Positions 1-13,811 are shown, counted from the stretch's first letter. The stretch: DNA of 64,000 bases from Diprion similis (GCF_021155765.1 NC_060106.1:15092031-15156030); one strand, 5' to 3'. Numbers and translations are program-made. Notes: generated by a model from the letters alone, not told the origin.

Positions 1-122
1 GCAACTGGAACATATACCTGGCGTCCAACTATTCGCTGGTTCTAGAGCGCCTGTATAAGGAATCGAACAGTGTGGTGAGGAGCACCCTCATACGTTACGT
101 GCAGGCATCGCGAAGCCGTTAG
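1..122 (+). CDS. Possible 3' end of an unrecognised gene (partial)
   Basis: Reading from base 3, 39 sense codons run to a TAG at 120-122, and the first reading frame is closed by a stop within 45 bases. The peptide looks protein-like, with an amphipathic stretch (LVLERLYKESNSVV) and a basic end (QASRSR). It would be the C-terminus of a gene that begins left of the window. I do not recognise the family. No AATAAA lies close downstream, so the 3' end of the transcript is not defined. An open run of 39 codons can occur by chance, so this is a modest call. Confidence 0.3.
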   Translation, partial: NWNIYLASNYSLVLERLYKESNSVVRSTLIRYVQASRSR

Positions 123-3100
123 AAATCGTTTTCCGTTTCAGGTCTGAAACGTTTTGCTCTAACTGGTCGTACCGTAAGGCTGGGATGTCGCTCGGTAAAC
201 GAGAAGAAAAATACGTGTGTATAACTCATTAGGTGCTATTGCGACGCACTTTCTGTCCGCAGCTTTCTACCGGGTGGGTCTTAGGAGTATATCTGCTAAG
301 AAAACGAGAAACTGAAATACGGATCGGGGGAGTTGCATGGTCGTTGCGAGATATTCATACCGTGGTGTAGTGCGCAATATGGTTATACGACACCACGAAA
401 ATCTTTCGCAACGTAATCATTGTGCGCGAGATAATGTCCGGCAGTTTTCGCTCTTCTATTTAATGCTTCTTAAATCGAACTGCGCTACACGCCACTGCTG
501 GAGCAACTCTCACTTTTCGTTTACCAGCCGATGTTTGAGATCAGTAACAGCGATTCTCAGACGTTCACGATCCTTAGATTGATTTCAAAAGTTGACAGCT
601 TGTAAGTTTCGGTAGTAAGATCAGTAGAAATTCGTTGAATTCAAAATCTTCGAATAATTTAAACATTCCATGATTCGACCGCAGTGAGATCAACCACCAA
701 ACGCTTGCTGCTACTGACAATCGCCGAGATTTTCTGTTTTGCGGTAAGAAGGAATTTAAAGACTGTTTTTACAAGTAGCGGGACTCTGGAAGCTTACGAT
801 TAATATAACTATGGCTTATAATGTAGCTACTACGTATATATTTCCGCTTATATCAGTACCTCCTCGCACAATTATTGGCTGCTCGGAATACCCAAGAAAT
901 CTTATAACCGATGAAAGAATCATCGAGTTGGTCAGGTGTGTATTGGGTACAGTAGTCGGATTGCACCGAAGGACGTCTATATCCTGTTCCGAGCATATTA
1001 ACAAAGGACCTTGTACGCGGCTATAGTCGCTGCTAAGTAAAAACTTGTTCGACACCTTGTCGCCGGTTGCATTTCGATTTAAAATCGTTCTATAGATACT
1101 GCAAGAAACGCTGAAAGTTTTATCCCACAAGTGAGATAACACTAGTCGCTTATTGTTATCGCACATTGAGCAGTTTCTCTATATTTATATATCTATGTAA
1201 TGTAACACTGAAACGCGGAAAGTTTGAGGCAAAGACCGTGACGAAGACCGTTGTACGTGTGAATATAAATCATGTTATGTCTCCTTTAACAACTTCAAAA
1301 CATGGGGAAATTCTTCTGGTATAAGTGCGTGCCGTACTGAAAATATGAGAGTTAAAAAGTCCCTTAAATCCCCGCCATCGCAGAGTTGCGTAAAACCAAT
1401 TTTACATCGCAATCAGCCTCTGGATTTGTCTATGAGTATACACTATAAAATTTATATAACTCGACGTTCGAGTAGGTATATATATACAGCGTGATATTCT
1501 CTCCAGATAAACTCTGAATGTCGACGTCGTTCGGCAGTATTATTCACGAACTCTTGTGGCTACCTTTCAAATTCAATCCCGGTGATTCAGTGTCACTCCT
1601 TCTCATGCCGTTACACGAGATCTTGAGGTTGGGAAACAAAGGTCACGATTTTAGGCCACGACAATCTGCAATGCATCCACTATTCTTAACGCTAGATAAT
1701 ATATTCAGCATCGCGAATTAGAAGAATTTAGCAAATCGGTTCAACACCGGATCCGTTGCGGACTGCGAGGCATTTCGTATTCCAGCGTTAAAATCTCCGA
1801 GTCTGAAACTTGTTTCCGCGCGCGATTTTAGTCCAGTCAGGACTGGAGTAAAAAAAGCACGTATCAGTTTACTGACCTCTAAAAAACAATCGTCTAAATC
1901 CCTGAATCCCCTACGGCTAAAAAATGACCCTGCATTTTCGTCTTCCGTCTGATAGTCGATATTCTTTGTTCCTGTGTTTTCCAAATTATTTTTTTTTTTA
2001 CATAGTATGTATCTCTCGACTCGACTGAACAACTCCTTCAACTACTGCCGGGTAATCTAAGCCAAGATGATCAAACGTCGTTGATAAAAGGAAAAATAAA
2101 TCGCCGTTCACCAGCTAAAGTCAAACGACATAGATTTTGTTTACTAATCAGTAACTGTACTTATCTGACGAAATTTTGGTGTAAGATATTATCCCAAGAA
2201 TGAAATATCCGTGCGTAAAAACGGCGTTAATTTTATACAGCTATAGTTTAACGGCAGTAAGCTACTCGACCGTATAGGAAAAAACACCGTTATCACCCGG
2301 TTACCTACCTACTTTGCGCGTGTGGTTATACACAACTCGGCCCTACCTCTTGATCCACTAATCACCGTAACACCGTAAGTAAACTGGAATTTCCATTTTC
2401 ATGAGATGATGTTACACCCATTTGGTTTTAAAAATTGGACTAATTTTTGCGAATCGTTAATTGCGTAAACTTTGCGCTGAAGGTATAAGAGAAGGAGAAG
2501 CGGCTGCAAAGCGAACTGCCAATATTGGCTATACCTGCGGCTTACCTCATAGGCTATAATCCAACTTTCCCGATGACTAAAATTTTCTGGCTATCCGCAG
2601 GAATAACAGATACGTCACCACATGCACGACACCTTCACGACACATGCAGCACACTCAATAAAACGTCCGTTCTTCATCGAAACGGCGCATCGTTCGACGT
2701 CGATGACATTTTTCACTTGAAATATACTGCTAACTCATTGTATCATATAGCAATCCCTTGTCGATATTTAACCAGAGCCTGTATCAATACTGGGTTAAAA
2801 TTTATCCGTACTATCTGCAAGGCGGCTAGCGGAGAGACACCGCATCGTAAGACGAAAGGTATGCGACTGGCACGACCGCCACGAGTCGAAGGAATGGTTG
2901 TGCCTGCCGGTTAGCTGCCTCATTCTATACTCTCTTCGAGTTAATTCTCACTTCTTACCTGCCGCAAAAAAGTATCCTTTCTTTATTTCACCTGCTGTTT
3001 TCGTCAGTTCGCGAAGTCTCATATTGCTCAGATCGTGTGTACCGCTGTTGAGGTGTAACATGATCCGAGATCAATTTGTATGTTGTGCAGAATAAAGGGC

Positions 3101-6100
3101 ACGCCATTTTTTCCAATCCTAATAACAAGCGCTGATTTTCATACAGTGAAGAGGTGATTCGAGTCGTTTGAATTCGCACAGGGGTAGCGAAACGCTTGTG
3201 TCAGTAAAAAGTGCGCGAACTCCAGTCCCTGCTCTTTGCGTACATTTGGTAATTATTTATAGAGTACCGACGGGCTTAAAGAGCGGCTACGCAAAAAGGC
3301 TGAAAGGCCAACATCGAACGATAAAAAGACGTGGGGATTTTCAAAGAGGAATAGACCGGCCCGCCTCTTTGGCCTGCCTGAAATTTCGTGAGGCGAAACT
3401 GCGCGTGTATGCAGCGGCTTATAATACAGGAGTAGCCGACGAAGATGAAACGCTGATTCGGATCCCTGGGGAGCAACGAAGACGAGAGATACTCACCCCA
3501 GGACCCAGAGAGAAAGATGGCGACTGAATGAAAGCGAGGAAGGGGATAGGTACAGTTACTGAAGCCCATAGCCGTCGCTGTAAATAGCTGCAAGGCTCAC
3601 AGAACATACCTGCATCAACTAAAGCGATAAATTATCGACCCTCGGCAGCGAAATTGGGAATTTTTTTTTGGTTCTGCAAAAGAATGGGATAAGAATTTGT
3701 TCTGCAAATTTTTGCAGAATTTCCACTGTTGATCCTCGAGATTGAATGATAGTGTAATCAGGGTACAGAGACGTTCACGCCACTCGACGAGTGCCGACAT
3801 CAACGGTTTGTCGACCCAAAGAAGACATTGCACGGATTATCGCTGACCTACCTCAGCGTAACCGATTTGTGTCAATCGGTCACGTGACGTACTTGATCGC
3901 ATTAATCTGGGAAACGCAGGTTCAAATCGCATCTTCATATTTCTAGGATGGTTTAAATGGAAAATATGCCGCAGAGGTACAAACTAATGTGCATTCACGT
4001 GCCGAAGGTGTAAGTTTAACACTTTGTACAGCAACGGTTGTCTCTGTGGTTGACGTACACTTTGAAAAACTTTAAAAGTGAAAAACTTGAAGTCATCGAA
4101 TATTTTTATAGGGCTGAAGTCAATTGATCAGACATCTTTCGTAATCATAATGTTTCTTAAAATTATACTAAAGAATAAAGAGTTCCAAGTAAATATGCTG
4201 CAGATAACGATTAACTCGTGCTCATTAAGTGTCGATATATTATACCTACTTCCATTAATCTAACCAAATGTAATCACGCCCATTCCATATTCCAAGTCCT
4301 ATTTATCAATCTACAATCAAACCCAACTACAAAACATTATTTTATACATTGAAGGATGCAGCAGTAACGGAATTATGATCTGCCAACACCCATACAGCAG
4401 AGCTGGCCGATTTCGCGCTTTCGGTTAGCCACGAAATATTGTTAACCAAGAGTTAACGAACATTGGTGTCGATATAAAGGTCCACTCGAGTAGTAGGCAT
4501 ACCTGAACGTACTTCACCGACGCTATTCAATGACCCGATATCCAGACCAATGTGGACCCTTTCGTGGTGGGCATTTGAAACAATCGAATTTGTTGAGGCC
4601 TGGCATTGATCAGATTCGAGGAGCACGCAGGTACGCCCTGAGTTCAGCAAACCGTGGGACCGGTTAGGCCAGGTTCGCCTTTCGCTAAAATTCCCTGGTC
4701 TCACTTGAAGCCGAGCAATTGTCTGTACCTACGAGCACCGCCAGAGTGCCGAGTGCTCGGTCACGCCGGTTGTCTTCTCATTGCGAAGACTAATTAGCCC
4801 GCTTCCCAGGCAAAAGATTCTTGCAAAATTCCATAATTCTTCTCCGTAATATTCGCAGGGAAATGGTTACGCTCATGCTGAAGTAAAAATGCTCCGAGAC
4901 ATTTACTGAGGAGCGACAAACTTCCCACGCGAAAACATCCGCGATTTCGAATGCAATTTATTTAATCTCGAAAGTGAATGTATTTCCCAAAGATCGAAGT
5001 TCACCGGGAGAATTTCGCAAATAGTTATAATTATAGCGCGTCTCTATGCTTGGGCTGAGGAAAATGTGAAAGATCACTTTATTATTATACTTATCGCACT
5101 GCATCCTTCTCACAACTGCATAAGCAAGGGATCAGAGTTAACCTTCGCTATGTCTATAGAGCCAAGCTGCACAATGCCGCAATACAATTTCTCGCTCAGG
5201 TGCAAAAGGTACTCCCGATACGGGAGTGCGAGATATTGCGCAAATGTTTGTGAACTATTGCGTAATGCGTGCGACGTAGTTTTGCAATAGACACGGATGC
5301 CTGGGCCGGGCGAATGGCCGATAAATTATCCAATTAGACCGAATCGTTCGGGTTACGGAGCAGACGGGAAAAAGGGAAACCCTTTTGGGCTCAATAACTC
5401 AACCTTTCCAATACCCAGAGCCGATATACGCACACGCCCCTTTTTTATTTGATTTTCAATTTTTCACGCTCAAAAACCAAATCTTTCGTGTAATTTTTGA
5501 CGATCTTCTATACCGTCTGCTTTTACACGTATGTGAACGGTTACGATTTCACGGTGTGAAAGTTTTATTTGCAATTCGTCCAGAGAGGATTGAAAGTGTG
5601 AAATTGGGTCGGTGGTGAGCCCCGAAAATTCTTTTATTTGCAAAATTTGTACTAAAATTATTATTGGTTGATTTATTTGACGTCTCCGTCTGTTTCTTCT
5701 CGGCAATTAGAGTCACAGCAATTGCATTTTCAATGTCCATAGAGATATTTGAAAAAGTAAATAAATGAATCGCTTGAAGCGTCGATGGGAAATTTTACAA
5801 CAGAACAGTATGAAAAACCGCATCTGATTGCTCCAAGGTTTTATGTTGCGATTAGAGGCACGAATTCCAACAAAGAATAAAATAAAGAATCAGACATTTT
5901 TCTTACATTCGCACCAGCGAAGCGACAGTAAAGAAATAATTACTTCCTGACTACAGGAGAGAAAGTCGTTTCGCCTAAATAGTTAAGTGTAGTAGCAACT
6001 AATTGTAAATACCACGGCTGTAATATAACAACAGAAAATCTGCGTTGGCTGCAGTTACGAGAACGTTGCGTTATGAGAAGCTTCTCATGCGTTAAAATCA

Positions 6101-9100
6101 CGATTAAAAAAGCAACGTCATATACAGTCAATTACCATCGTTGTCGGGAACTTTTTTCTCAATATAATCACTGTTTTATCACTTGCCAAAATTGTTGACT
6201 GTAAAAAACGGTGCAAAATAAGAATTTTTAAATGAAAAAAATTCTTTTCGCAATGAGAACGCAGCCCTTCCACCGTTTGCAGTTAGCAGTAACGAAAACC
6301 GAACCGCAAACTAGCGAAACGCGTTCCAATTTTCAAAAATCGCGTGTAAATCGAGCGTGACATGTCGCCCAACCCTTTTTCAAACAGGGCATTCTCGCAC
6401 GGGAGATATGTCACCCTCAATTAGACACAGTATGTCGCCGCTTTAGGAGGCGTGAAGGTTATACATACATTTGCGATACACGTGTCAATGGGACACTCGA
6501 TCGAACATGATCAGTTTGAACGTTGGCCGCGTTGTTATGGAAATGAAGATACTCACGGCGCATCCTTCTTTAGCTCAGCTTTGCCTGAAGACTCTCGGTC
6601 TTCTGCTTCCTCTTGACAATCCACCGAACCCAAAGGGGTCTAGTCATCCTGTCAGAGAAAGAAGAAATTATGATTCGATGTAGTTGACGTCTAGATATGT
6701 GGCGTTGGTTGGAATAACGGAAAAGATCCGACAAGATAAGTCGCTAGTAATTCTGCCGAACTTACAGATTGTGTGATAACAGAACCTGTCCACGTCAGGT
6801 GTGAACAGAAATATTTTACCTCAATTCCTCACCATTACCATCAGCAGATTGAATGGTTACGTGCTTCTTGATACTGCTTATTATGGGTAAAATGAGTTCC
6901 CATTTTCAACCACGGAATTTAACTTCTTTGAACTTATATACTTATAGCTTCGAAGGGAGTCAAGGGATCGAAATTTAGTAACAAGTAATGGAGTTTAATG
7001 TCATAAATCTGGTCAAGGTTTTCTAATCTTGTACATCATAGAAGGATTCAAGGATGTCAAATTTTTCAGTGACGTAATGACGCGGTTTAAATTGCTGCGG
7101 CTGACTCGTCACTATAAATGCAATGGGCTTCAGCATTGGAGAAAATAGTAAAGAATTGTAGGTAATAATGAGTTTGTTGTGGAAGAGAAGGAACGAATCG
7201 CGAGGCTCCAGGCACGTGACTCGTTATTCATCCAGAGTATTGGAGGTGGTGCAGTGTTACCGAGACGTATATTTGTTCTCATTGAACAAATTATTGACAG
7301 TACACTCAGAATGCATGAATATATCTTGATAACGAATCGTTGAGCAAACATGCCACACGTGGTCCCAGCATTTTTTGTTCCCGTGTATTCACCGTTCGAA
7401 TGAGTCTTATTTGCCACAGATCTGTGGACACGAGGAACAGGTCCCATTCCCCATTGGCAGCTACGCCTCTCTGTCTGTTATTAAACTTCGTAGATTGAAG
7501 TTATTTGTTTAAACTGCAGACCATGCCGTTCCATCGGTGTCATATAACCGGGAATATTGTGATCGATCGGTTTCGATACACTCCCTCATTGTTTCTCCTC
7601 GACCGGAGTCGAAATGTTCCAGTTCTAGGGCAAGGAACAGGTGGCGCCGAGGAAAATGGCTCGCAATACTGATGCAGGAATAACGAGAGTTCCTTTAGTC
7701 TACTGGAACTTTACAAAAGCTCGTTTCTCAAAAAAAGAGGGTCTATCCTTCAAAACGTGAAGTCGTCGCGATCATCATTCACTTATTTGATTACGAACAT
7801 CGAAACCCATCATGGGTTATTGACAAACTGCCACAAACGAGTTTGGGGCTCCAAATTTTCCAAGAAACGATAACGAGCTACGCGAAAACATTGATTGGAG
7901 GATTCAGTGTTATATTCATTGGGTTTTCGACGCGATAGATGACGTTGAGATTAAATCTTCCAATCAAGCGTTGAATAAAATATTTGCAAAATTTTCCCGT
8001 CCGACTATTGAAGCAAGCGTTTTATCTTGACGTACGAAAATTTTCCAGTAACTCTACCTGCACGTTTCTATAGCAATCCACCGACATTATCAGCTGATTA
8101 GTGGATGCGACATATGGCCCCCGTTAGCTTTATTAGATTATCGTCCACTTTTACTTATTTTCGTTCTGATATCAGCCGGGATCGTTCGCCGAGGAGTAAA
8201 ACTGTGCCATTATTCGAAGAGATTATTACGCGTTGCCGTAAGCTCCTTTTTCAAGGTAAGAACTGTTCAATTAATAAAGAATGAAAAATTTAATCAGTGC
8301 CCTCGTGTCTGGAAGAAGTGAAACGTCCATTGAAACTTTCTTGTATCGCCATAGAATTAATTTAAAAAAACAAACACAGCGTTGACCGAGATTCCAGAAT
8401 CAGATTTGATCACTATTCCCCATTGTCTCATCAAGTACTGCTGCGCAATCACAGAATCTCTATTTTTAAAAGTTGGACATTTATTTCCACTAACTTATCA
8501 GAAACCTGTATTGTGCCGATCTGTCTGTCCTGCCAGTACAGTGAGGAGATTATCACTGCACAACGACTTCCGGGACAAAAACAGAGAATCGTAAAGTCTG
8601 GGTATATCATCATTAAAATTTCGAACACTGTACACACATATTTGTAGAGGCCCCAAACACTGACATATGGCGCAGAACCGTATCTCGAACATTCACCATG
8701 AGCACACAGAGTACCTACACGCACCCGATAAGTCCTTATTAATTTCTCCGCTCGTACCTACTTGCGGGTCCTGAAAATGATCCAGATCCGATATCACAAA
8801 TAAGTATTCTACCTCGAAGCTTTGCGTTGCGCGGATGTATCCCCGAAAAAAGGGCTTATCAATCCTTCGGAGAATTCATAGGATGGAATGAATGAGTCCT
8901 GAAAAAAACTGTCCCAAGTTCGGCCAGCACCAGAGCATGCCTAACAATAAGAAAATATTAATTGTCCAAGTTTACCGCACGGCGTTTCCCTAACGCCTGG
9001 TTCTAATAACAGGGAATTAGTTCTGCAGGGGTGGATTGCCGAGGCACTAATTATACCTCCAACTTCCTGATATCCTGCCAGCCCCTCGAAGCCCAGGAAA

Positions 9101-10050
9101 AAAGGTCGAGTCCGGATCTCGATAGCGGAGGACTTAAGGATTTACAGGATAAGAGGAAGCCTCGAGGGATTTTCCGTCCTCGATAGAAAAGGTGTATTTA
9201 TAGATATAAAATCATATAATCTATAATGTTACCCGCAGTATTTAGAAGAACGTTAAATTTCGATATCCTGGAGATCTGGATTTCCCGGATCTTGGTGTCA
9301 TTCCGAAAGCTGACCACAAACTCGGATTATAGAGCGGTCACGTGTCAGATCGCAAGATAAAATCTCTTAGGTACCTACGCACATTAAATGTACCTTATAC
9401 CCAGGTAGGTGTGCTCACTTCCTTAGCTTTCACCGTTTTCATTGCTTATCCATAACGAACACTGACAACTGTATCAGAATAATTTTTGCAGATCCGTCGA
9501 TAGTCTATGACCGGTGAGTGACTATAACTTTCTCGCTTAATTGGAGTTCCCAGTTCATTTGGAACTTCCGGATGTAACCGTATAGAGAGACTCGTTCCAT
9601 CGAGCAGCTGTTGAACAACCGTGATTAAATCAACTCTAAAATATAAGGTGGCTTTTTCAGAACATTTGAACAGTGTAATAACAAAATCCCCAAACTCACG
9701 AGTATATAGCCGGTGCAATTGTCTCGACTTCCGGTCACGTGATCCGGCTTTAAATCCATCCAAAAAACCGCGCATTAGACAAAAGTCGCGTATTTAAAGA
9801 GGCTATTGCATCCGCCAGTAATAACACGAAGTCCGAAAGACCGACCTCAAAACCTCTAATCCGCTAACAAGCTATTTCTCTGCATCCACGCGCCCCAAAC
9901 GGCACGCGTCTACGGAACGAAGAACGAAAGAGGGGGGGCAGCGGGTAGCGGGTACCCCTCCACCACTGATTATGGGGTGAGCCGGAGCCGGCATGGTGGT
10001 GCCCCGTGGTGTATGGTGGTCGTGCGGCGTGGAGGGGGCAAAGGGCTCGG
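123..10050. other. Non-coding stretch upstream of the neurogenin/tap gene
   Basis: About 10 kb with no ORF that shows a recognisable domain, codon bias or splice-compatible neighbours. The longest open frames (2525-2914, 3168-3527 and 3276-3593) overlap each other on both strands and look like chance. Visible small structures are a perfect hairpin at 5213-5229 and scattered CACGTG E-boxes, for example at 3891-3896. The last 150 bases (from about 9900) become G-rich and lead into the putative core promoter of the bHLH gene. Enhancers or a non-coding RNA are possible but cannot be shown from sequence alone. Confidence 0.6.
5213..5229. repeat. Short perfect hairpin
   Basis: The sequence ACTCCCGATACGGGAGT has 7-base arms around a 3-base loop. 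It lies in non-coding DNA and no T tract or gene end makes it a terminator. A chance palindrome is the simplest reading. Confidence 0.4.
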
Positions 10051-10056
10051 GGGGTG

Positions 10057-10063
10057 TATATAT
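10057..10063 (+). promoter_or_regulatory. Putative TATA box of the neurogenin/tap gene
   Basis: TATATAT follows a G-rich block and lies about 345 bases before the donor (CAG|GTGAGC at 10403/10404) of a likely 5'-UTR exon. Transcription would then start near 10085-10092. A (TTCG)n microsatellite at 10130-10149 would lie in the 5' UTR. The assignment rests on position and motif only. Confidence 0.35.
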
Positions 10064-10403
10064 GCCCTTACAGCCCTTAAGCACATGCACAGTGCTAGGC
10101 CGTACCCCGTATAGATCGGTGGTCCTTTTCTCGTTCGTTCGTTCGTTCTTTCGGACCTTAATCGATGCGCACGCGAACCAAGTGAGAGAAGATCATCGTG
10201 TAGCTTCGCCTATTCCTTCATCAGCTCGCATACAAGCGCCATGTGTCTGAACGAAATTTCGCCATTCTGCTGACAGTGCGCCATTTGTTTTCTCAAACTT
10301 GGCTGATAATTTTTGAATCGTTTTACGGTGTGTGGTGAAATATTTATAACGAAGGGATATATCTCTCTGTCGGATATTTACTTTACACGATTTTTCGATC
10401 CAG

Positions 10404-10752
10404 GTGAGCATGAGGAGAGGATATTATAGTTTTGTTTTTTGTTTAGAATTTTCCGATCTGGTAAAGCAATCTTCGGCAGTAATAATGGTTGGGAAAATTG
10501 AAAATCGAAACAACTGTTTTCGATATTCAGGATAAATGTAGAAATAAAATGCTGACACTGAAAATAGAAATATATTTTTGCTTGCGGTAATCATATTGAA
10601 TTTATTCGTTAATAAAAAGTGATCACAGTTATATTGTGACATACCGACAAAAATTTTCTCGGCCAAAATTCACTCCTTGAGATACTCGAAACTCAAGGCT
10701 TGACGTCTGACATCTTCCTTCATTCAAGTATTTCCTCACCCTTTTGTTTCAG
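10404..10752 (+). other. Putative 5'-UTR intron of the bHLH gene
   Basis: A strong donor (CAG|GTGAGC) at 10403/10404 and a pyrimidine-rich acceptor (TTTTGTTTCAG) ending at 10752 bracket a 349-base AT-rich stretch. The stretch has no conserved reading frame. Splicing would leave only 16 bases of UTR between the junction and the ATG at 10769. This is inferred from splice-site quality alone. Confidence 0.5.
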
Positions 10753-10768
10753 AATAAGCCCCACTACA

Positions 10769-11592
10769 ATGTCATCGGAATATTCATTCTGCAGCGAGGG
10801 AGGCTTTGACGAGCTTTCAAGCTCATCTGACTCCGGCTTTGACGTGAGCTTCGAATCCCCGAAACACGAGTCACCCACCGACGCTCTTTTCCCCACCGTC
10901 AAGGAAGAGAAACGGAAAAAATCGCGTGGCACGCGATGCAAGAGTCCGACTCAGGTGAGTTATCTTTCACTTGTACTTAGTATCGTTCAATTAAGAAGTC
11001 GAACCATAAAACTTGGAACAAGACCAAAATACTCAAGGACCACTCATAACGTTTAAAAAATCCGCAGGTCCTTCGGCTGAAACGTAACCGTCGCATAAAA
11101 GCGAACGATCGAGAACGACACCGAATGCACACCCTGAACGACGCTCTGGAACGTCTTCGTCTGGCGCTCCCCACTTTCCCCGAGGATACCAAGCTGACGA
11201 AAATCGAGACGCTCCGTTTCGCCCACAACTACATATGGGCCTTGTCGCAGACCCTGGGAAACTCTGAGGCTGGTGAGATAACCCTGAACGTGGGAAACGT
11301 GACAGTTAGCATCGGCGAGAACGGAAACATGATCACATCTTCAACCGGAAGCTGCGCCGTCGCGGCTCAAAAACGTCTGGGCCCCGCTCATTCGGCGTTC
11401 CCATATCCGCAGGAGAGATTCATGCCCGAATGGCAGGAGTACGATTGCTACAGCGACCAAAGCATCAGTCCACCGGTCCAGTATCAGCCCTGCTACGAAC
11501 AGCGGGTCTACGGACATCATTCGCCCCACGTTTTGCCAGCGACCCATCACCACGCCATGGGACACCATACCAACATGTATCAGTGTTTGTAA
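10769..11592 (+). CDS. tap: Neurogenin-family bHLH transcription factor (Drosophila tap orthologue)
   Basis: This is a nuclear proneural bHLH activator, expected to bind E-boxes as a heterodimer with Daughterless/E protein and to drive neural fate. Coding exons are 10769-10954 and 11068-11592, with a phase-0 GT/AG intron, giving 236 aa. The basic region plus helix-loop-helix spans about residues 67-125. It carries the neurogenin signature [18 protein letters not shown], then a loop [20 protein letters not shown], which separates it from NeuroD, Atonal and Achaete-Scute types. The N-terminus is Ser/Glu-rich and the C-terminus is His/Tyr-rich, ending near [12 protein letters not shown] chose ATG 10769 because TTTTGTTTCAG just before it (ending 10752) looks like an acceptor joined to a 5'-UTR donor at 10404. 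The more upstream ORF codons would then be intronic. Family membership is very secure; the tap name follows insect orthology. Confidence 0.95.
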
Positions 11593-11921
11593 AACGATTG
11601 CAAGATGCGGTAGCGCGATTTGTGATGTGTTGATCAGAATCTCGTTGGCGGTCCATGAAACCGAGAACCGTTAAGAAGAGCGTTGATGTCCGCCATTTTG
11701 TGGCTAAAAGTTCGCGAGCAGTAAATTTGAGTTAAGCTTTTTTTGTGAGATTCTCGAGCTTGCGGGAAAGAGAATATTATATAATTATGTGTAAAGAGAG
11801 AAAATAACGTGATATCTTGAGTAAGTTATGGGTTCGGAGCTTTCCGCAATTTTCAATACAATATCATTTGGAACCGGGAACAATATATGCGGTTGTCGCC
11901 TTTATTGGGCTAATACGATTG

Positions 11922-11965
11922 TAAAAAAAAACAAAAAAAAAAAAACGAAACGAAACGAAAGAAAG
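11922..11965. repeat. A-rich low-complexity tract in the 3' UTR
   Basis: Runs of A are broken by single C, then by a (CGAAA)n-like stretch, between the bHLH stop codon and its poly(A) signal. It is a simple-sequence feature, likely to be length-variable. Confidence 0.7.
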
Positions 11966-12440
11966 TAATATTGCTAAAGATTATCGTTATCTATTTTATA
12001 AGAGAATGTTATATTTTAATAACCTAATTAGTGCGAATGCAATGTGTGTCTAGATCTATTTTGAGTTACCGTTCTATTTCCAGTCTGTAAGAGAAGCCGA
12101 AAATTTCTCCACCTCGTATTTCTGTAGAATTCATCCAACGAATTGTATTCGTAATTTGAAAATATCACCAAACGACAAGCACACAATGTTTTTTAGCTGT
12201 TACTACGTACTAATTAAGTTCCTCTCGGATCTAGTCATTATATTTTTAGTTGATCTCACGTAACGCGGATTTACGCTCGATCTCATTTTTGTTTTACACT
12301 TCAAGGAATTTTATGATAACAATAATAATAGTAATCATAGTTATGATAAATAATATGCCTCAACTAGTGCTCTTATCCCGATAGAATTGTCAATTTGTGT
12401 AATTCAGGGAATATATATTGTACAGAATTTATACTTTACC

Positions 12441-12446
12441 AATAAA
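12441..12446 (+). terminator. AATAAA poly(A) signal of the bHLH gene
   Basis: A canonical AATAAA lies about 850 bases after the stop codon, at the end of an AT-rich 3' UTR. That UTR includes an A-rich tract at about 11922-11965. No better signal lies between it and the stop. Confidence 0.6.
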
Positions 12447-13790
12447 TCATATTTTATCTATAAACATACGGCGTTCCAACACCCTTAAATGTCCTAATTC
12501 GATCCCGTATCAATGACCACATCCTCACAATGCACTTCTTGCAAAGCCTGTTGAGCGTTGAACAATTTTTAAATCACGCCACGACCGAGTCGTCACAAAG
12601 CTTGATCTGTTCACAATGGAAAACAAAGGTATCAATATCGACAGCCGTTTGTTAGTGGCTGGAAAGCACTGCTCGAGGAACACTAAGCGCCACGTTTACA
12701 CTTTGCAGGAATGAATTCGCACTCTAGAATTACCCGACACGTGCCGAGCCACGTGTCCTTTATCCGGGAATTACCGGCCTTATATAAGGCAGATGTATCA
12801 CAAATTTTTCCCCGAGATTCCATCTACACTGTTAATCCGAGAGATTACGTTTCCACTCTGAAATGGATTCCCGTTGCTCTTTAAACGCTGAGGAGGATTA
12901 CAATTCTTCGGTATGTTAACGCTGCCAAATCAGGGCTTGGCGAGAGCATTGTTAACCGATTTTTAAGTCTCACGGGCTAGAAAGTTTTCGTGCCAAAGTA
13001 CGATTCTGGAATCCAATGGTTTGAATGAAATGACGAAGCACGATCGATTCTGCGGCAAACGAACATGAATTTCGGAAAATAGGAACAATATTAACATAAC
13101 AACGGAATCGCGCGCGTTCACTTTTCACACAGAAGGTTTATAGGTGTTAGGGAAATAAATATGGTACAGAAGACGTCAGCTACTCGATCAATAACCGAAG
13201 GGGAGGCTGGAAAGATCTATCAAAACAGCACTGGAGCGAGTCGGTGCAAATGAAAGGATAATATTTTCCCCCTCTTATATATAGTTGCGCAAATTCTATG
13301 CCACTCGTTTCAAGAGTTCTGTTTATCTCCGTGCAGCTCATGCTTCATCTTATTTTCATTCGCGCTTATTTTTACCGGACTTTGAAAACAAGAATGTGAA
13401 ATTGTTCAAGGACCCCGATTAATCGGAGTGAGTCAGTTTTCACACGAAACGCGTAATTCCACCCCCTCAAAGCAGCTAAATCAACAGCGCGAGACCTGCA
13501 GGCTCGAACAAATCTATTACTTGTATCACGTAGCATCGGTCACGGCGTTTAGAATTTGATCAGTAGCTTAGAACGCGGGGCTATTTGCAAACAAGGCGCA
13601 AGCTGCGACGAATCCGTTAGCACACGCTCGCCGTTTCCCCAAATCTCACCAATAATGGTAATGGTTCAATAGAACTATTATGTCCTCGATATATATTATA
13701 AGCGCGCGAAAAGCACGCGGGGTCGAAACGGTTCGACAGCCGGCCATATAAAGTGCCATAAAGGTGTCCGCCCTTAGTTTGTCAATTCCA

Positions 13791-13811
13791 GGGGGGGGGG
13801 GGGGGGGGGGG
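13791..13811. repeat. Poly(G) tract, 21 bases
   Basis: An uninterrupted run of 21 G on the plus strand lies in otherwise ordinary sequence. Such a run can form G-quadruplex structures and is prone to length errors in sequencing and assembly, so the true length is uncertain. Confidence 0.9.

Noticed and set aside
2525-2914. 129-codon ORF on the plus strand
   Set aside because: It starts at TTG, has no domain, and has no supporting splice or regulatory signals.
3168-3593. Overlapping ORFs on both strands (119, 105 and 62 codons)
   Set aside because: Mutual overlap in different frames is the pattern of a chance GC-richer patch. No family is recognisable.
3901-3940. tRNA B-box-like GGTTCAAATCG
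   Set aside because: No A box and no cloverleaf can be drawn around it.
10700-10768. Upstream 23 codons of the bHLH open frame as an N-terminal extension
   Set aside because: They include an acceptor-like TTTTGTTTCAG ending at 10752, which would place most of them in a 5'-UTR intron. The downstream ATG at 10769 is in better agreement.
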